From an uncultured Clostridia bacterium (lineage in GTDB: Bacteria > Bacillota > Clostridia > Christensenellales > Borkfalkiaceae), in NCBI GenBank assembly GCA_934278995.1, contig CAKQWM010000001.1, positions 124,001 to 188,000 on the forward strand: a stretch of DNA of 64,000 nucleotides, in the 5' to 3' direction. The position numbers and the translations under genes are program-made. Numbering within the stretch: the first letter of the stretch is position 1; each line of letters opens with the position of its first letter. Below, in pieces: positions 25,294 through 34,034 of this stretch. A model generated the notes under the pieces. That model saw nothing but the letters and a program-made list of their open reading frames with translations. It made no database searches and was not told where the DNA came from.

Positions 25294-26212
25294 GTTTGTT
25301 TCCTCCGTTTGTTTCGGAAGCATCTAAAATGGGATTACCGGTGTTTTCGGGCTTATAGGCCGACTTTTCCTCGTTTAAATACTCTATATCGAGCCTCGAA
25401 TGAGGTTTTAAGTAAACGTCGAGTTGGTTGTAGGGGACGACTATGCCGTTTTTGATAAACGCATCGTAAACCTTTCTCGGCATGCCGTTATATACGTCCC
25501 AGTAGTCCTCCGTGTCCGTCCAGCATCTCACCGTAAAAGTAAGCGACGACGTGCCGTGCGCGCTCAGAAAAACATATACTTTCGGATTTTTATTGACGAG
25601 GTGATTTTTTTCAAACGCCTCTCTTAAAACTTTTTCCACGAGGTTGGGGTTGGAGTCGTAACTTACCGCAAAGTTGAAAGTAATTCTTCTCGTCGGCATT
25701 GCGGTGTTGTTGATAATCGTTCCGCCGACCACTTTACTGTTAGGCAAAACTATCCGCCTGTTATCGTAAGTTAAAAGTTCGGTCGTTAAAAGTTTTATGT
25801 TTTTTATAACGCCGTCAATCCCGTCGATTTCTATATAATCGCCGCGTCTGAACGGTTTGTTGTAAATAATAAGTATGCCGTTTGCCAGGTTCGCAAGCGA
25901 ATCTTTCAACGCTAAGGCTATGGCTAAAGCGACGCTCGATAAGCCTACGACCAAAGAAGACGTAGGAATAGACAGAACGCTTGCCACGGCGAAAACCGTC
26001 AGTATCCAAAGTATCACTTTAAGCACCGCAACGTAAAACGCTATTGCGGAACCGTCAACTTTGGAACGATATAAAATTTTCGTAAGTATCGACGCTATGA
26101 TTTTTATCCCCACGAAGGCTATGACGATTATACTCAGCACGAGTACGATATTCCAGCCTTCGTTTGTCAGAAAATCAAGAACGGCGTCCCAAAAATTGCC
26201 TACCAGAATCAT
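25280..26212 (-). CDS. MscS-family mechanosensitive channel
   Basis: A 310-residue small-conductance mechanosensitive channel. Three membrane helices are followed by the pore-lining/beta core signature SVALAIALALKDSLANLANGILIIYNKPFRRGDYIEI and a C-terminal vestibule domain. It relieves osmotic pressure at the inner membrane. It is coupled by overlap to a downstream Ig-like membrane protein. An exact copy of the dispersed 11-mer lies in its coding sequence (25348-25358). Confidence 0.92.
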   Translation of the reverse strand: MILVGNFWDAVLDFLTNEGWNIVLVLSIIVIAFVGIKIIASILTKILYRSKVDGSAIAFYVAVLKVILWILTVFAVASVLSIPTSSLVVGLSSVALAIALALKDSLANLANGILIIYNKPFRRGDYIEIDGIDGVIKNIKLLTTELLTYDNRRIVLPNSKVVGGTIINNTAMPTRRITFNFAVSYDSNPNLVEKVLREAFEKNHLVNKNPKVYVFLSAHGTSSLTFTVRCWTDTEDYWDVYNGMPRKVYDAFIKNGIVVPYNQLDVYLKPHSRLDIEYLNEEKSAYKPENTGNPILDASETNGGNKHENH

Positions 26213-26290
26213 AGATTTATCCTCAACTGTTCTTTTTTTATCGAATTTAGTGGTTTTTGCGCCCGAAATTCCCGCAATCGGGATATTTTT

Positions 26291-26354
26291 AAAAAAGCCT
26301 CGGTTTTACGGCTTTCTACTCGCAAAACTTTAAAAAATCAAGAGTTTTGCGAGT
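26291..26354 (-). terminator. Terminator region after ung (two hairpins)
   Basis: Read on the minus strand, a 12-bp stem (arms 26343-26354 and 26318-26329) is followed by AGCCGTAAAACCGAGGCT and a run of T (26291-26312), an intrinsic terminator. Together they separate ung from the mscS operon. Confidence 0.75.
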
Positions 26355-26427
26355 GGGAAAAATAAAAACGGCAAATTTTTGCGGTTTTAGCCTGTTTTAA
26401 GGCTAAATTTTTGTAAAAATTGCAAAA

Positions 26428-27093
26428 TTACAACTGCCAGTTAATAGGCTCGTACCCGTTTTTGATTAAAAAATCGTTCGTTTTTGAAAAATGACGGCAA
26501 CCGAAAAAGCCGTTGTAAGCGGAAAGGGGAGATGGATGCGCGCTTTCAAGAACGAGGTGTTTTTTCGTATCGATAAGCGTTTTTTTGTTTCTTGCGTTTC
26601 TGCCCCAAAGCATAAAAACCATGGGGGTTTTTCGTGCGCCGAGTTTTTTTATTACCTCGTCGGTAAATTCCGTCCAGCCCAGGGCTTGATGAGAATTCGC
26701 CTGTCCGCGCCTTACGGTAAGGGTGGTGTTCAATAAAAGCACGCCTTGCTCAGCCCAGGGCGTAAGGTCGGTTTTGTCGCCGTTATCCACGCCTAAGTCG
26801 TTCTTTAATTCCTTATATATGTTTGCAAGCGACGGGGGCATTTTTACCCCTTGCTTTACGGAGAAACTAAGCCCGTGCGCCTCGCCCGGCTCGTGGTACG
26901 GATCCTGACCTAAAATTACCGCTTTAACCGAGTGGTAAGGAGTTAGTTTGAAGGCGTTGAAAATTTCGTTCATGGGCGGATAGACTTCCCGCGTAAAGTA
27001 CTCTTGTTTTAAAAATTCTCTTATCTTCTTGTAATTTTCGCCTTCGATAAGATCTTTTAAAACCTCGTTCCAGTCGTTTTGAAAATCAACCAT
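26428..27093 (-). CDS. ung: Uracil-DNA glycosylase
   Basis: A 221-residue family-1 UDG. The water-activating motif is GQDPYH (62-67, Asp64) and the DNA-intercalation motif is HPSPLS (186-191). The length and the central LLLNTTLTVRRGQANSH segment are standard. It removes uracil from DNA and starts base-excision repair. The ATG at 27093 follows AAGGAAG; an upstream in-frame ATG exists at 27129 but falls inside the promoter's likely transcript start. It is a single-gene unit with a consensus promoter. Confidence 0.96.
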   Translation of the reverse strand: MVDFQNDWNEVLKDLIEGENYKKIREFLKQEYFTREVYPPMNEIFNAFKLTPYHSVKAVILGQDPYHEPGEAHGLSFSVKQGVKMPPSLANIYKELKNDLGVDNGDKTDLTPWAEQGVLLLNTTLTVRRGQANSHQALGWTEFTDEVIKKLGARKTPMVFMLWGRNARNKKTLIDTKKHLVLESAHPSPLSAYNGFFGCRHFSKTNDFLIKNGYEPINWQL

Positions 27094-27120
27094 AGCGCGC
27101 TTCCTTTTATTCTTTATTAC

Positions 27121-27149
27121 ATTATACACCGATTTTTACGATATGTCAA
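27121..27149 (-). promoter_or_regulatory. Promoter of ung
   Basis: Minus-strand TTGACA (27144-27149) and TATAAT (27121-27126) with a 17-bp spacer: a perfect consensus sigma-A promoter. Confidence 0.88.
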
Positions 27150-27202
27150 AGCAATCCGTAAATTTTCGATTCCAAAAACCCGACGTAAAAACACCTAAAC
27201 TA

Positions 27203-27231
27203 TTGCAAATCGGAAACTATTATGCTAAAAT
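27203..27231 (+). promoter_or_regulatory. Promoter of the radical SAM-rng operon, probably giving a leaderless mRNA
   Basis: TTGCAA (27203-27208), a 17-bp spacer and an extended -10, TGCTAAAAT (27223-27231). The predicted start falls at about 27238-27239, at or next to the ATG of the gene. No Shine-Dalgarno site precedes that ATG. Confidence 0.65.
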
Positions 27232-27238
27232 TAAACTT

Positions 27239-29011
27239 ATGAGATTGAACGATTTGCTTAAAAAAGCGGAAAAACCCGCAAGATATATCGGGGGAGAGTA
27301 CGGCTCCGGAGGAAAAGAATTTAAAGAATACAATTACTGTCTTTGCTTTCCCGACGTTTACGAAGTCGCAATGTCGAACCTTGGTATAAGAATCGTCGAA
27401 AAGGTAATGAGCGACGTTGACGGCGTTTTCGTAGATCGTTGTTTTGCCCCGTGGGATGATTTCGGAAAACTTTTAAAAGAAAACAATATGCCTTTATACG
27501 GGCTGAATTCAAAAAGACCGCTTAAAGATTTCGACGCGATAGGGTTTTCGATGGGTTTTGAACTTTGTTATACGAGCGTTCTTTATATGCTCGATTTAGC
27601 GGGAATCCCTTTGTTAAGAAAGGACAGGGACGACGGTTATCCCGTAATAGAAGCGGGCGGACCTTGTACTTGTAACCCGGAACCTATGTCCGATTTTATC
27701 GATCTTTTTATCCTCGGCGACGGCGAAGCCGTAAACGGTAAACTTGCAAAACTAAGGTTAAAACACAAAAACAAAACCGACTATTTAAAGGAAGCAAGTA
27801 AACTTTGCGGGGTTTACGTACCTTCGATGATGGACGTAAAATATGCCGATAACGGGCTTATAGAGGGGTTTTCGGGTATAACTGAAGCAAAAAAGGCGGT
27901 TGTGGCGGATTTAGATAAGGCTGTTTTTCCGAAAACTCAGCCCGTGGGAAATATAGAAGTGGTTTTCGACAGGGCGGTTGTGGAAGTCATGCGCGGATGT
28001 CCCCGCGGTTGCAGATTTTGTCAGGCGGGCTATATTTATCGCCCGATAAGGATGAGAAGCGTCGATACGATTATAAGTCAGGCGAAAAGCATAGTGGAAT
28101 CCACGGGCTTCGACGAACTCAGTTTAAACAGTTTATCGACGGGCGATTATCCTTGTCTTATCGAACTTTTGTCGGGGCTTAAAGAGGCTCTTCCCGACAC
28201 GAAAATTGCGTTGCCGTCTTTAAGAATCGACAGTTTCGACAGCGAATTTGTTTCGGAGTCCAAGAAAAACAGTCTGACTTTCGCCCCCGAAGCGGGAACG
28301 CAGAGGCTTCGGGACGTCATCAATAAAGACGTAACCGAAGAACAGATAGAGCGTTGCGTTATGGCGGCGTTTTCGCAGGGTTATACCTCGATAAAACTGT
28401 ATTTCATGATAGGTTTGCCGACCGAAACAGACGATGACCTTAACGGCATTTGCGACATAGTATATAAAATAAGGGAAATCTATTCCCGAAACAAGCGCGC
28501 GTCGAGAGAATTAAGGGTAAGCGTAAGCGCTTCGACCTTTATACCCAAGCCGTTTACTCCTTTCCAGTGGGAAAGACAGATAACCGAAGACGAATTTAAA
28601 CAAAAAGTGGATTTATTGAAGCAAAGACTTTTCGTTAAAGGCGTGTCTTTAAGCTGGAACGATTTTGCCGTTTCAAAACTCGAAGCGGTACTCGCAAGAG
28701 GCGACAGAAAACTCGGAAAGGTTATACTTTCCGCCTACTATAACGGCGCGCATCTTGACAGTTGGTCCGAATATTTCAATAAAGATATCTGGCAAGAGGC
28801 GTTTTCCGAAAACGGCGTAGATCCGGATTTTTACACGAGAAAACACGAGTTTTCCGAAGTGTTGCCGTGGGATTTTATAAACGTTTACGTACATAAAAGT
28901 TATTTGAAAAAAGAAGCAGAAAAGGCGTACGAAGAAAAAGTAACCGGAAGTTGCTTCAAAGGATGCAAAGGTTGCGGAATTCAAAAAGAATTCAGGTGTG
29001 AATTATGTTAG
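27239..29011 (+). CDS. Radical SAM protein, TIGR03960 family
   Basis: A 590-residue radical SAM enzyme with an N-terminal B12-binding-like domain. The [4Fe-4S] motif is CX3CX2C at about residues 254-261 (CPRGCRFCQAGYIYRP), followed by the TFAPEAGTQRLRDVINK strand. A Cys-rich C-terminus ends in GCKGCGIQKEFRCELC. The family is nearly always encoded beside a DUF2344 (TIGR03936) protein, as here with a 7-bp overlap, and sometimes fused to it. The reaction is unknown; the link to RNase G suggests a role in RNA or ribosome modification. The start is set at 27239 from the promoter position; a longer frame opens at 27143. Confidence 0.88.
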   Translation: MRLNDLLKKAEKPARYIGGEYGSGGKEFKEYNYCLCFPDVYEVAMSNLGIRIVEKVMSDVDGVFVDRCFAPWDDFGKLLKENNMPLYGLNSKRPLKDFDAIGFSMGFELCYTSVLYMLDLAGIPLLRKDRDDGYPVIEAGGPCTCNPEPMSDFIDLFILGDGEAVNGKLAKLRLKHKNKTDYLKEASKLCGVYVPSMMDVKYADNGLIEGFSGITEAKKAVVADLDKAVFPKTQPVGNIEVVFDRAVVEVMRGCPRGCRFCQAGYIYRPIRMRSVDTIISQAKSIVESTGFDELSLNSLSTGDYPCLIELLSGLKEALPDTKIALPSLRIDSFDSEFVSESKKNSLTFAPEAGTQRLRDVINKDVTEEQIERCVMAAFSQGYTSIKLYFMIGLPTETDDDLNGICDIVYKIREIYSRNKRASRELRVSVSASTFIPKPFTPFQWERQITEDEFKQKVDLLKQRLFVKGVSLSWNDFAVSKLEAVLARGDRKLGKVILSAYYNGAHLDSWSEYFNKDIWQEAFSENGVDPDFYTRKHEFSEVLPWDFINVYVHKSYLKKEAEKAYEEKVTGSCFKGCKGCGIQKEFRCELC

Positions 29012-29616
29012 TAATAAGATACTCCAAAACGGACGGAGCCGAATTTATTTCTCACCTCGATACGCTTCGTCATTTGCAAAAAATACTTATAAGAGCGAAA
29101 GTCCCCGTCGGGTATTCAAAAGGGTATAATCCGCATATATCGATGTATATGTCCGCCCCGTTAGGCGTCGGCATAACGAGCAGAGCGGAGTATTGCGCAA
29201 TAGAAACTGAGTTTCCCGCGGAAAAATTTATCGAACTTTTTAACCGATACGCCCCGTCGGGTTTTAAATGTCTTTTCGCCGTAAACACTCGGAAAAAAGT
29301 AAACCTTCAAGCCGATATGAACAGCGCCGAGTATCTGATAGAGGGCGTAAACGATTTCGACTTCGATGAAGTTTTAAACGAAAAAGAGTTTTTCGTCCCC
29401 GATAAAAAGGGCGGACAAAAAAACGTGCGCGACAGAATTTTGAATTTAAAAAAATGCGATAACGGGCTTATAGCCCTGCTTTCTTTCGGCAATAGCACTT
29501 TAAGACCGGATGTTTTCGGTAACAAACTTATAGAACTTTACGGAGGAAGCGATCTTACCGTCGTTAAACTTAACGCGTTTATAAACGGAGTAAAACCGGA
29601 GGAAGCCGTTATATGA
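29005..29616 (+). CDS. DUF2344 / TIGR03936 protein, partner of the radical SAM enzyme
   Basis: A 203-residue protein with the family's opening VIRYSKTDGAEFISHLDTLRHLQK and SKGYNPHISMYMSAPLGVG, and the late LRPD motif. It overlaps both the upstream radical SAM gene (7 bp) and the downstream rng (ATGA). It is generally found fused to or next to TIGR03960 radical SAM proteins; the biochemical role is unknown. The codons for DNGLIALL are an exact copy of the dispersed motif (11-mer at 29463-29473). Confidence 0.87.
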   Translation: MLVIRYSKTDGAEFISHLDTLRHLQKILIRAKVPVGYSKGYNPHISMYMSAPLGVGITSRAEYCAIETEFPAEKFIELFNRYAPSGFKCLFAVNTRKKVNLQADMNSAEYLIEGVNDFDFDEVLNEKEFFVPDKKGGQKNVRDRILNLKKCDNGLIALLSFGNSTLRPDVFGNKLIELYGGSDLTVVKLNAFINGVKPEEAVI

Positions 29617-31106
29617 AGCGTATTTTTATAGACAGTTACGCGGGCAATATAGTGTCCGCGCTTGCGGAAGACAAAAAACTTTTAGAATACCAGACTGAAA
29701 AACGAAACGGCAGGGTAATAGTAGGAAGCGTTTTTAAAGGAAGGGTGGAAAACGTTCTTGCCGGCATGCAAGTTGCTTTCGTAAATATCGGTCTTGAAAA
29801 AAACGGATATTTATATACGGGAGAGTCGCTCGTAAACAAGGCTCAACTCGAAAACGCCGTAAACTTTCCCACTAAACTCGACGTAAAAGAGGGCGACGAA
29901 ATTCTGGTTCAGGTCGTAAAAGACGTTTCGGGAACGAAAGGAGTAAGGCTTACCACGCATATTTCGTTTGCGTCAAGAAACCTCGTTTACATGCCCGAAT
30001 ACGATTTTATCGTCGTTTCCAGGCGAATCGAAGACGAAAAACTAAGAGAAGATCTTCTAAAAATAGGCGCGGAAATAAAACCCGAAAAGGGCGGTTTGAT
30101 AATGCGCACGGTTTCCGGCGAAGCGAACAAAGAGTATTTCGTCGAAGAAAAAAATTACCTCGAAAACGTTTACCGCGACATTTTAAAAAGTGCCTGCGCG
30201 GTCAAAGCGCCCTCTCTTTTATACGAAGACGGAAATCTTGCCAAAAGGATGCTACGCGACGTATATACCCCCGACGTTGACGAAATAATAGTGTCCGATT
30301 ACGCGCTGTATCTCGACGTAATGGACGTAGCGGTAAAACGCGGCGGCAAAATTCAGGAAAAGGTAAAATATTACGATAAAAAGCGCGATATGTTTACCGA
30401 TTACGGCTTAGCGGCGGAAATCGACGGCATGCTCAGAAAAAAAGTTAACCTCGAAAGCGGCGCGTATCTTATAATAGACAAAACGGAAGCGCTTACGGCA
30501 ATCGACGTAAACACGGGCAAGTATATCGGTGAAGACAGCCTCGAAAAAACCGTTTTTGAAACGAATCTTCTGGCGTGCGACGAAATCGCCCGACAGTTAA
30601 GGCTCAGAAACATCGGCGGTATGGTTATTATCGATTTTATCGATATGGAAGAAGAAGATCACCGCAACGCCGTCGTCGAAAGGTTGAAACTTTCCTTAAA
30701 AGATGACAGAACCCGCTGTAACGTCGTCGGCATGACGGGCTTGGGGTTAGTCGAACTTACCCGTAAAAAAACGAGAAAGGAAAGCGTAGCGGGGTTAATC
30801 AAGCCTTGCCCGTACTGCAAAGGCGAGGGAGTGATTTTCAGCAACGAACATATAGTAACAAAAATACGTTGCGCGCTTCTGGACGTGTTTTCCGAAGATT
30901 ATTCCTGCGCGCTTATAGACCTTAACGGAGATATTTGCGAGTATATTTTCAAAACGGGCGCTTTGAGTAAAGACGTAACGAAAATCTGGCGCGACAAACG
31001 AATATACCTTATACCGCATAAAACCTATCATCAGGAATTTTTTACCGTAAAGGGCGATAACCGCAAGGTTCTGGATCTTCCCGATAAAGCAAGGCTTTTA
31101 TATTAG
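29613..31106 (+). CDS. rng: Ribonuclease E/G family endoribonuclease
   Basis: A 497-residue RNase G-like protein. It has an N-terminal S1 domain (about 35-120), an RNase H-like region, the catalytic DNase I-like part with AIDVNTGKYIGEDSLEKT and VIIDFIDM, and the zinc-link CPYCKGEG near residue 400. It lacks the long disordered tail of RNase E. It processes rRNA and mRNA at single-stranded AU-rich sites. In many Bacillota rng is followed by rplU and rpmA; here nagB follows instead. Confidence 0.93.
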   Translation: MKRIFIDSYAGNIVSALAEDKKLLEYQTEKRNGRVIVGSVFKGRVENVLAGMQVAFVNIGLEKNGYLYTGESLVNKAQLENAVNFPTKLDVKEGDEILVQVVKDVSGTKGVRLTTHISFASRNLVYMPEYDFIVVSRRIEDEKLREDLLKIGAEIKPEKGGLIMRTVSGEANKEYFVEEKNYLENVYRDILKSACAVKAPSLLYEDGNLAKRMLRDVYTPDVDEIIVSDYALYLDVMDVAVKRGGKIQEKVKYYDKKRDMFTDYGLAAEIDGMLRKKVNLESGAYLIIDKTEALTAIDVNTGKYIGEDSLEKTVFETNLLACDEIARQLRLRNIGGMVIIDFIDMEEEDHRNAVVERLKLSLKDDRTRCNVVGMTGLGLVELTRKKTRKESVAGLIKPCPYCKGEGVIFSNEHIVTKIRCALLDVFSEDYSCALIDLNGDICEYIFKTGALSKDVTKIWRDKRIYLIPHKTYHQEFFTVKGDNRKVLDLPDKARLLY

Positions 31107-31129
31107 AAAACCATTAAATCTGTTACAAA

Positions 31130-31189
31130 AAAGTTTTTATATCCGTTATTAAAGACTTTTATATCCGACGTAAAAGTTTTTTATATCGG
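31130..31189 (+). repeat. Three 21-bp-spaced direct repeats before nagB
   Basis: AAAGTTTTTATATCCG (31130-31145), AAAGACTTTTATATCCG (31151-31167) and AAAAGTTTTTTATATCGG (31172-31189) are imperfect direct repeats about two helical turns apart. They may be operator sites for a regulator of nagB or slippage products. Confidence 0.6.
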
Positions 31190-31272
31190 ACGGCGAAACA
31201 AAAGAAAAACATACGATATCATTAAGTAATTTTTTTTACGGGCGGAAGCGTCCGTTTATCAAAGGAGTAAAA

Positions 31273-31995
31273 ATGAAAGTAATTATTACCGAAAATTACG
31301 AAGAAATAAGTAAAAAAGCGGCGGAAATCGTCGTCGATTTATTAAAAACCAAGCCCGAATGCGTACTCGGTCTGGCTACAGGCACCACGCCTATAGGGCT
31401 ATATCAAAACCTTATAAAGGCGTACAAAGAAGGCGAAGTTTCTTTTTCCGAAGTTACCACGGCAAACCTCGACGAATACGTCGGTTTAACAAAAGATCAC
31501 GAACAAAGTTACGCTTACTTTATGCGTAAAAACCTTTTCGATTACGTCGATATCAAAAAAGAAAACTTAAATATTCCGAACGGTTCCGAAATAAATTCGG
31601 ACGCAGAATGTTCAAGATACGACGAATTTTTAAAAAATCACCCGCAGGACTTGCAGGTTTTGGGTATCGGCAGTAACGGACATATCGGTTTTAACGAACC
31701 CGGTACGAGTTTTGACAGCAAAACCCACGTCGTAAATTTAACCGAAAGCACCATAAAAGACAATTCGCGCTTATTTAAAAGTATCGACGAAGTCCCCACG
31801 AAAGCGATTACCATGGGCATCGGCGAAATTATGCAATCCAAAACCGTTTTGATTTTAGCAAGCGGTAAAAACAAAGCAAAAGCGGTTTATAACATGGTTA
31901 AAGTCGCGCCGAGCGTATCTACCCCCGCAAGCGTTTTACAAAATCATCCGAATTGTATTTTAATTGCGGATAAAGACGCCGCTTCGCTTCTTTGA
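31273..31995 (+). CDS. nagB: Glucosamine-6-phosphate deaminase
   Basis: A 240-residue NagB-type isomerase/deaminase. Diagnostic motifs are LGLATGTTPIGLY (phosphate binding), TANLDEYVGL with the catalytic Asp, and LGIGSNGHIGFNEPGTSF with the catalytic His. It converts glucosamine-6-phosphate to fructose-6-phosphate and ammonia, feeding amino sugars into glycolysis. nagA is not adjacent. The AAAGGAG site sits just before the ATG. Confidence 0.95.
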   Translation: MKVIITENYEEISKKAAEIVVDLLKTKPECVLGLATGTTPIGLYQNLIKAYKEGEVSFSEVTTANLDEYVGLTKDHEQSYAYFMRKNLFDYVDIKKENLNIPNGSEINSDAECSRYDEFLKNHPQDLQVLGIGSNGHIGFNEPGTSFDSKTHVVNLTESTIKDNSRLFKSIDEVPTKAITMGIGEIMQSKTVLILASGKNKAKAVYNMVKVAPSVSTPASVLQNHPNCILIADKDAASLL

Positions 31996-32018
31996 TTAAA
32001 CTTTAAAACGATTGATTC

Positions 32019-32060
32019 AGCCGATAAACAGGGGTATAAGCCCGTTATCGGCTGTTTTTT
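32019..32060 (+). terminator. Terminator of nagB built around a dispersed element
   Basis: CAGCCGATAA (32019-32028) pairs with TTATCGGCTG (32045-32054), followed by six T residues. The loop side holds GTATAAGCCCG, a one-mismatch reverse copy of the dispersed motif, whose conserved TTATCG flank supplies part of the stem. Confidence 0.85.
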
Positions 32061-32278
32061 ATTACGTCCGCTTTGCAAAAAAGCCTAAAACGGTTTATCG
32101 CCGAAACCTGAAAGGCAAAAAATATTTGAGACGGAAATATAATAAATATATAAAACGAATACAAAGTAAACGGCAAGGACAGGTAGTTAAACAATCAAAA
32201 CAACCCGCTTTTTTAAAAGGCAACGTTCTGTTTTTGAAAGGGTGAAAATACGCCTTTGTTAAAACGGAAAAGCGGACG
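32061..32278. other. Intergenic stretch without a supported gene
   Basis: A 77-codon plus-strand frame runs from 32012 to 32245, but it starts inside the nagB terminator, has no ribosome site and is Lys/Arg/Asn-rich in the manner of AT-rich noncoding DNA. Nothing else is recognised. Confidence 0.5.
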
Positions 32279-32301
32279 AAAAAAGCCCTCGCAAAGAGGG
32301 C
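32279..32301 (-). terminator. Terminator of the MFS gene
   Basis: On the minus strand GCCCTC TTTGC GAGGGC is followed by six T residues (32279-32284). Confidence 0.88.
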
Positions 32302-32310
32302 ATTTTCGTC

Positions 32311-32330
32311 CGATAACGGGCTTATAGAGG
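32311..32330 (+). repeat. Dispersed element, exact copy
   Basis: CGATAACGGGCTTATAGAGG lies between the MFS stop codon and its terminator; the exact 11-mer is at 32317-32327 and runs a few bases into the CDS end. Confidence 0.8.
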
Positions 32331-33503
32331 CGTTTTTATTGTGTTTGAACGAACTTTTTCGGCTATTTTAAAAGTTAATTCCGTCATCGTTATCATAAGG
32401 GCGAAAAACGCAAGCAGGTAAATCGGCAAAATGTTATATCCGAGCGCGCTTGCCAAAAAACCAAAAAGCGGCGGAACAAAAGTGGTTCCTATATATGCCG
32501 ACGCCATCTGAATACCTATAATCGCGCCGGAATTTTCCGCGCCGAAGTTTGCGGGCGTCGAGTGGATAATGCAGGGATATACGGGCGCGCAACCGAAACC
32601 TATCGTAACGAAAGCGCAAATTGCCAGGGCTTCAGAATCTACGGGAAGCATAAGGGCAGTTACGCCGACGGCAAGCACAACCGTTCCCGCTATAATCATT
32701 TTTCTGTCGCCGATTTTGTCGGTTATAAAACCCGAAACGAATCTTCCCGCCGTGATGCCTATGTAAAACAAAGATGCCAACGTTGCCGATTTTTCTGCGG
32801 AAACGCCTTTTACTTCGACGAAATAGGTGCTTGCCCACTGCATGGCGGTCGCTTCCGCAGCGCAATAAGCAAAAAAGCCTATAAGAATAAGCGGTACGCC
32901 TTTAATTTTAAGCGCGTCTTTAATGCCTGCGGATTTTTGTTCAACGACCTTCGCGTTCTTGTTTATTTTCCATACGGGTAGCGTCGCTAAAAGCAAAACG
33001 GCGATTGCAAGCTGAATAAACCCGACTATCCTGTAACCGTCGTTCCACTTAAGGTTTGTAAGAGCGTAGCCCATAATAAACGGACTTATTATGGTTCCGA
33101 CTCCCCAAAAACAGTGAAGCCAACTCATGTGCTTTGCTTTGTAGTGAAGAGCCACGTAATTGTTAAGCGCGGCGTCTATGGCGCCCGCGCCGAGTCCGTA
33201 AGGAACGGCGAAAAAAACGAGCATCCAAAACTTATTTGAAAAAGAAAAACCGAAAAGCGCGATTACCGTCAAAAAAACGCTCGCAACGGTGACGATTTTT
33301 GTTCCAAATTTTTTGGTCAGTTTGTCGGAAGCAAGACTTGAAACGACCGTTCCGCCGGAAATTACCATGGCAACTATCCCCATATAATGAGTGGGGACGT
33401 TTAATTCGGTTCGCATTACGGGCCAGCCGGAGCCGAGAAGGGAATCCGGAAGCCCTAAACTTATAAAAGCAAGATAAATAAGCGCAAGTAAAAAACCGTA
33501 CAT
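32322..33503 (-). CDS. MFS transporter
   Basis: A 393-residue major facilitator protein with 12 predicted membrane helices in two halves. Loop motifs are SDKLTKKFGTK after helix 2 and TDKIGDRKM after helix 8. The start region GLPDSLLGSGWPVMRTEL resembles sugar or fucose-permease-like MFS proteins (FucP/GlcP type), which favours a carbohydrate substrate, but this cannot be shown. It is a single-gene unit with its own promoter and terminator. Confidence 0.88.
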   Translation of the reverse strand: MYGFLLALIYLAFISLGLPDSLLGSGWPVMRTELNVPTHYMGIVAMVISGGTVVSSLASDKLTKKFGTKIVTVASVFLTVIALFGFSFSNKFWMLVFFAVPYGLGAGAIDAALNNYVALHYKAKHMSWLHCFWGVGTIISPFIMGYALTNLKWNDGYRIVGFIQLAIAVLLLATLPVWKINKNAKVVEQKSAGIKDALKIKGVPLILIGFFAYCAAEATAMQWASTYFVEVKGVSAEKSATLASLFYIGITAGRFVSGFITDKIGDRKMIIAGTVVLAVGVTALMLPVDSEALAICAFVTIGFGCAPVYPCIIHSTPANFGAENSGAIIGIQMASAYIGTTFVPPLFGFLASALGYNILPIYLLAFFALMITMTELTFKIAEKVRSNTIKTPL

Positions 33504-33535
33504 TGTAAGCCCGTATAATAAAGATATTTCGACTA

Positions 33536-33564
33536 ATTATAGCATACGGAGTCGGTTTTAGCAA
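33536..33564 (-). promoter_or_regulatory. Promoter of the MFS gene
   Basis: Minus-strand TTGCTA (33559-33564) and TATAAT (33536-33541) with a TGC extension and 17-bp spacing. Confidence 0.65.
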
Positions 33565-33777
33565 CGCTTTAAGTTGTCCGAAAAAGCGTTTTTCGCAAAG
33601 ATTTACCCTTATAGCAAATATTGTTGATTTGTATTGTATCGTTTTTCGCCCGAGTTTAAATTAGAGGTTAACGTTTTCAGAGGCGTTTCGGGTTAATAGT
33701 CGCAAATCCTAAAAAATACGTCAAAAATCAAAGACACGTTAAAAAAGAACGTAGATTTTATAATATATAATTTCTTC

Positions 33778-33809
33778 AAAATAATATATCATTAAAATAA
33801 TATATCATT
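33778..33809 (+). repeat. Exact tandem repeat, 2 x 16 bp
   Basis: AAAATAATATATCATT occurs twice head to tail (33778-33793, 33794-33809) in the AT-rich gap before the riboswitch promoter. The remaining gap, 33565-33861, shows no gene. Confidence 0.75.
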
Positions 33810-33861
33810 CGATAAAATAAACGTAACCGAATAAAATTTTGCGTAAAGGCGAAAAAAAGCG

Positions 33862-33890
33862 TTGACAATCATAAAGTAATATGGTATTCT
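33862..33890 (+). promoter_or_regulatory. Promoter of the c-di-GMP riboswitch leader
   Basis: TTGACA (33862-33867) and TATTCT (33885-33890) with a 17-bp spacer. The start near 33897 leaves about 200 nt of leader before the EAL-like gene. Confidence 0.75.
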
Positions 33891-33954
33891 AATCGTGATA
33901 ACGTGGGTGTGTAGCCGTTAATTTTTCGGCGATAAAGCGCGTTACAAGTTAATA

Positions 33955-34034
33955 CGGATCTTTGGGCAAAACCGTTGTGAGGCGGTGACGCAAAGCCATG
34001 GGGCTTGGAATTATTCAAAGTCAGCCAGGTTGCA
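33955..34034 (+). ncRNA. Cyclic di-GMP-I (GEMM-I) riboswitch aptamer
   Basis: The conserved GEMM-I elements are present in order. GGGCAAAACC (33964-33973) is followed by a P2 hairpin with stem ACCGUU/GGCGGU and a GUGA tetraloop (GNRA). Next is GACGCAAAGCC (33987-33997), the tetraloop-receptor strand, then a P3 arm, and finally AGCCAGGTTGC (34023-34033), whose TTGC can close P1 with the early GCAA. The family senses c-di-GMP. The terminator that follows uses the same GGTTGC bases as its 5' arm, so a folded, ligand-bound aptamer should block termination. I therefore predict an ON switch; the direction is inference. Confidence 0.86.

Noticed and set aside
32012..32245. A 77-codon frame downstream of nagB
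   Set aside because: It begins inside the nagB terminator, has no Shine-Dalgarno site and has the Lys/Arg composition of AT-rich noncoding DNA.
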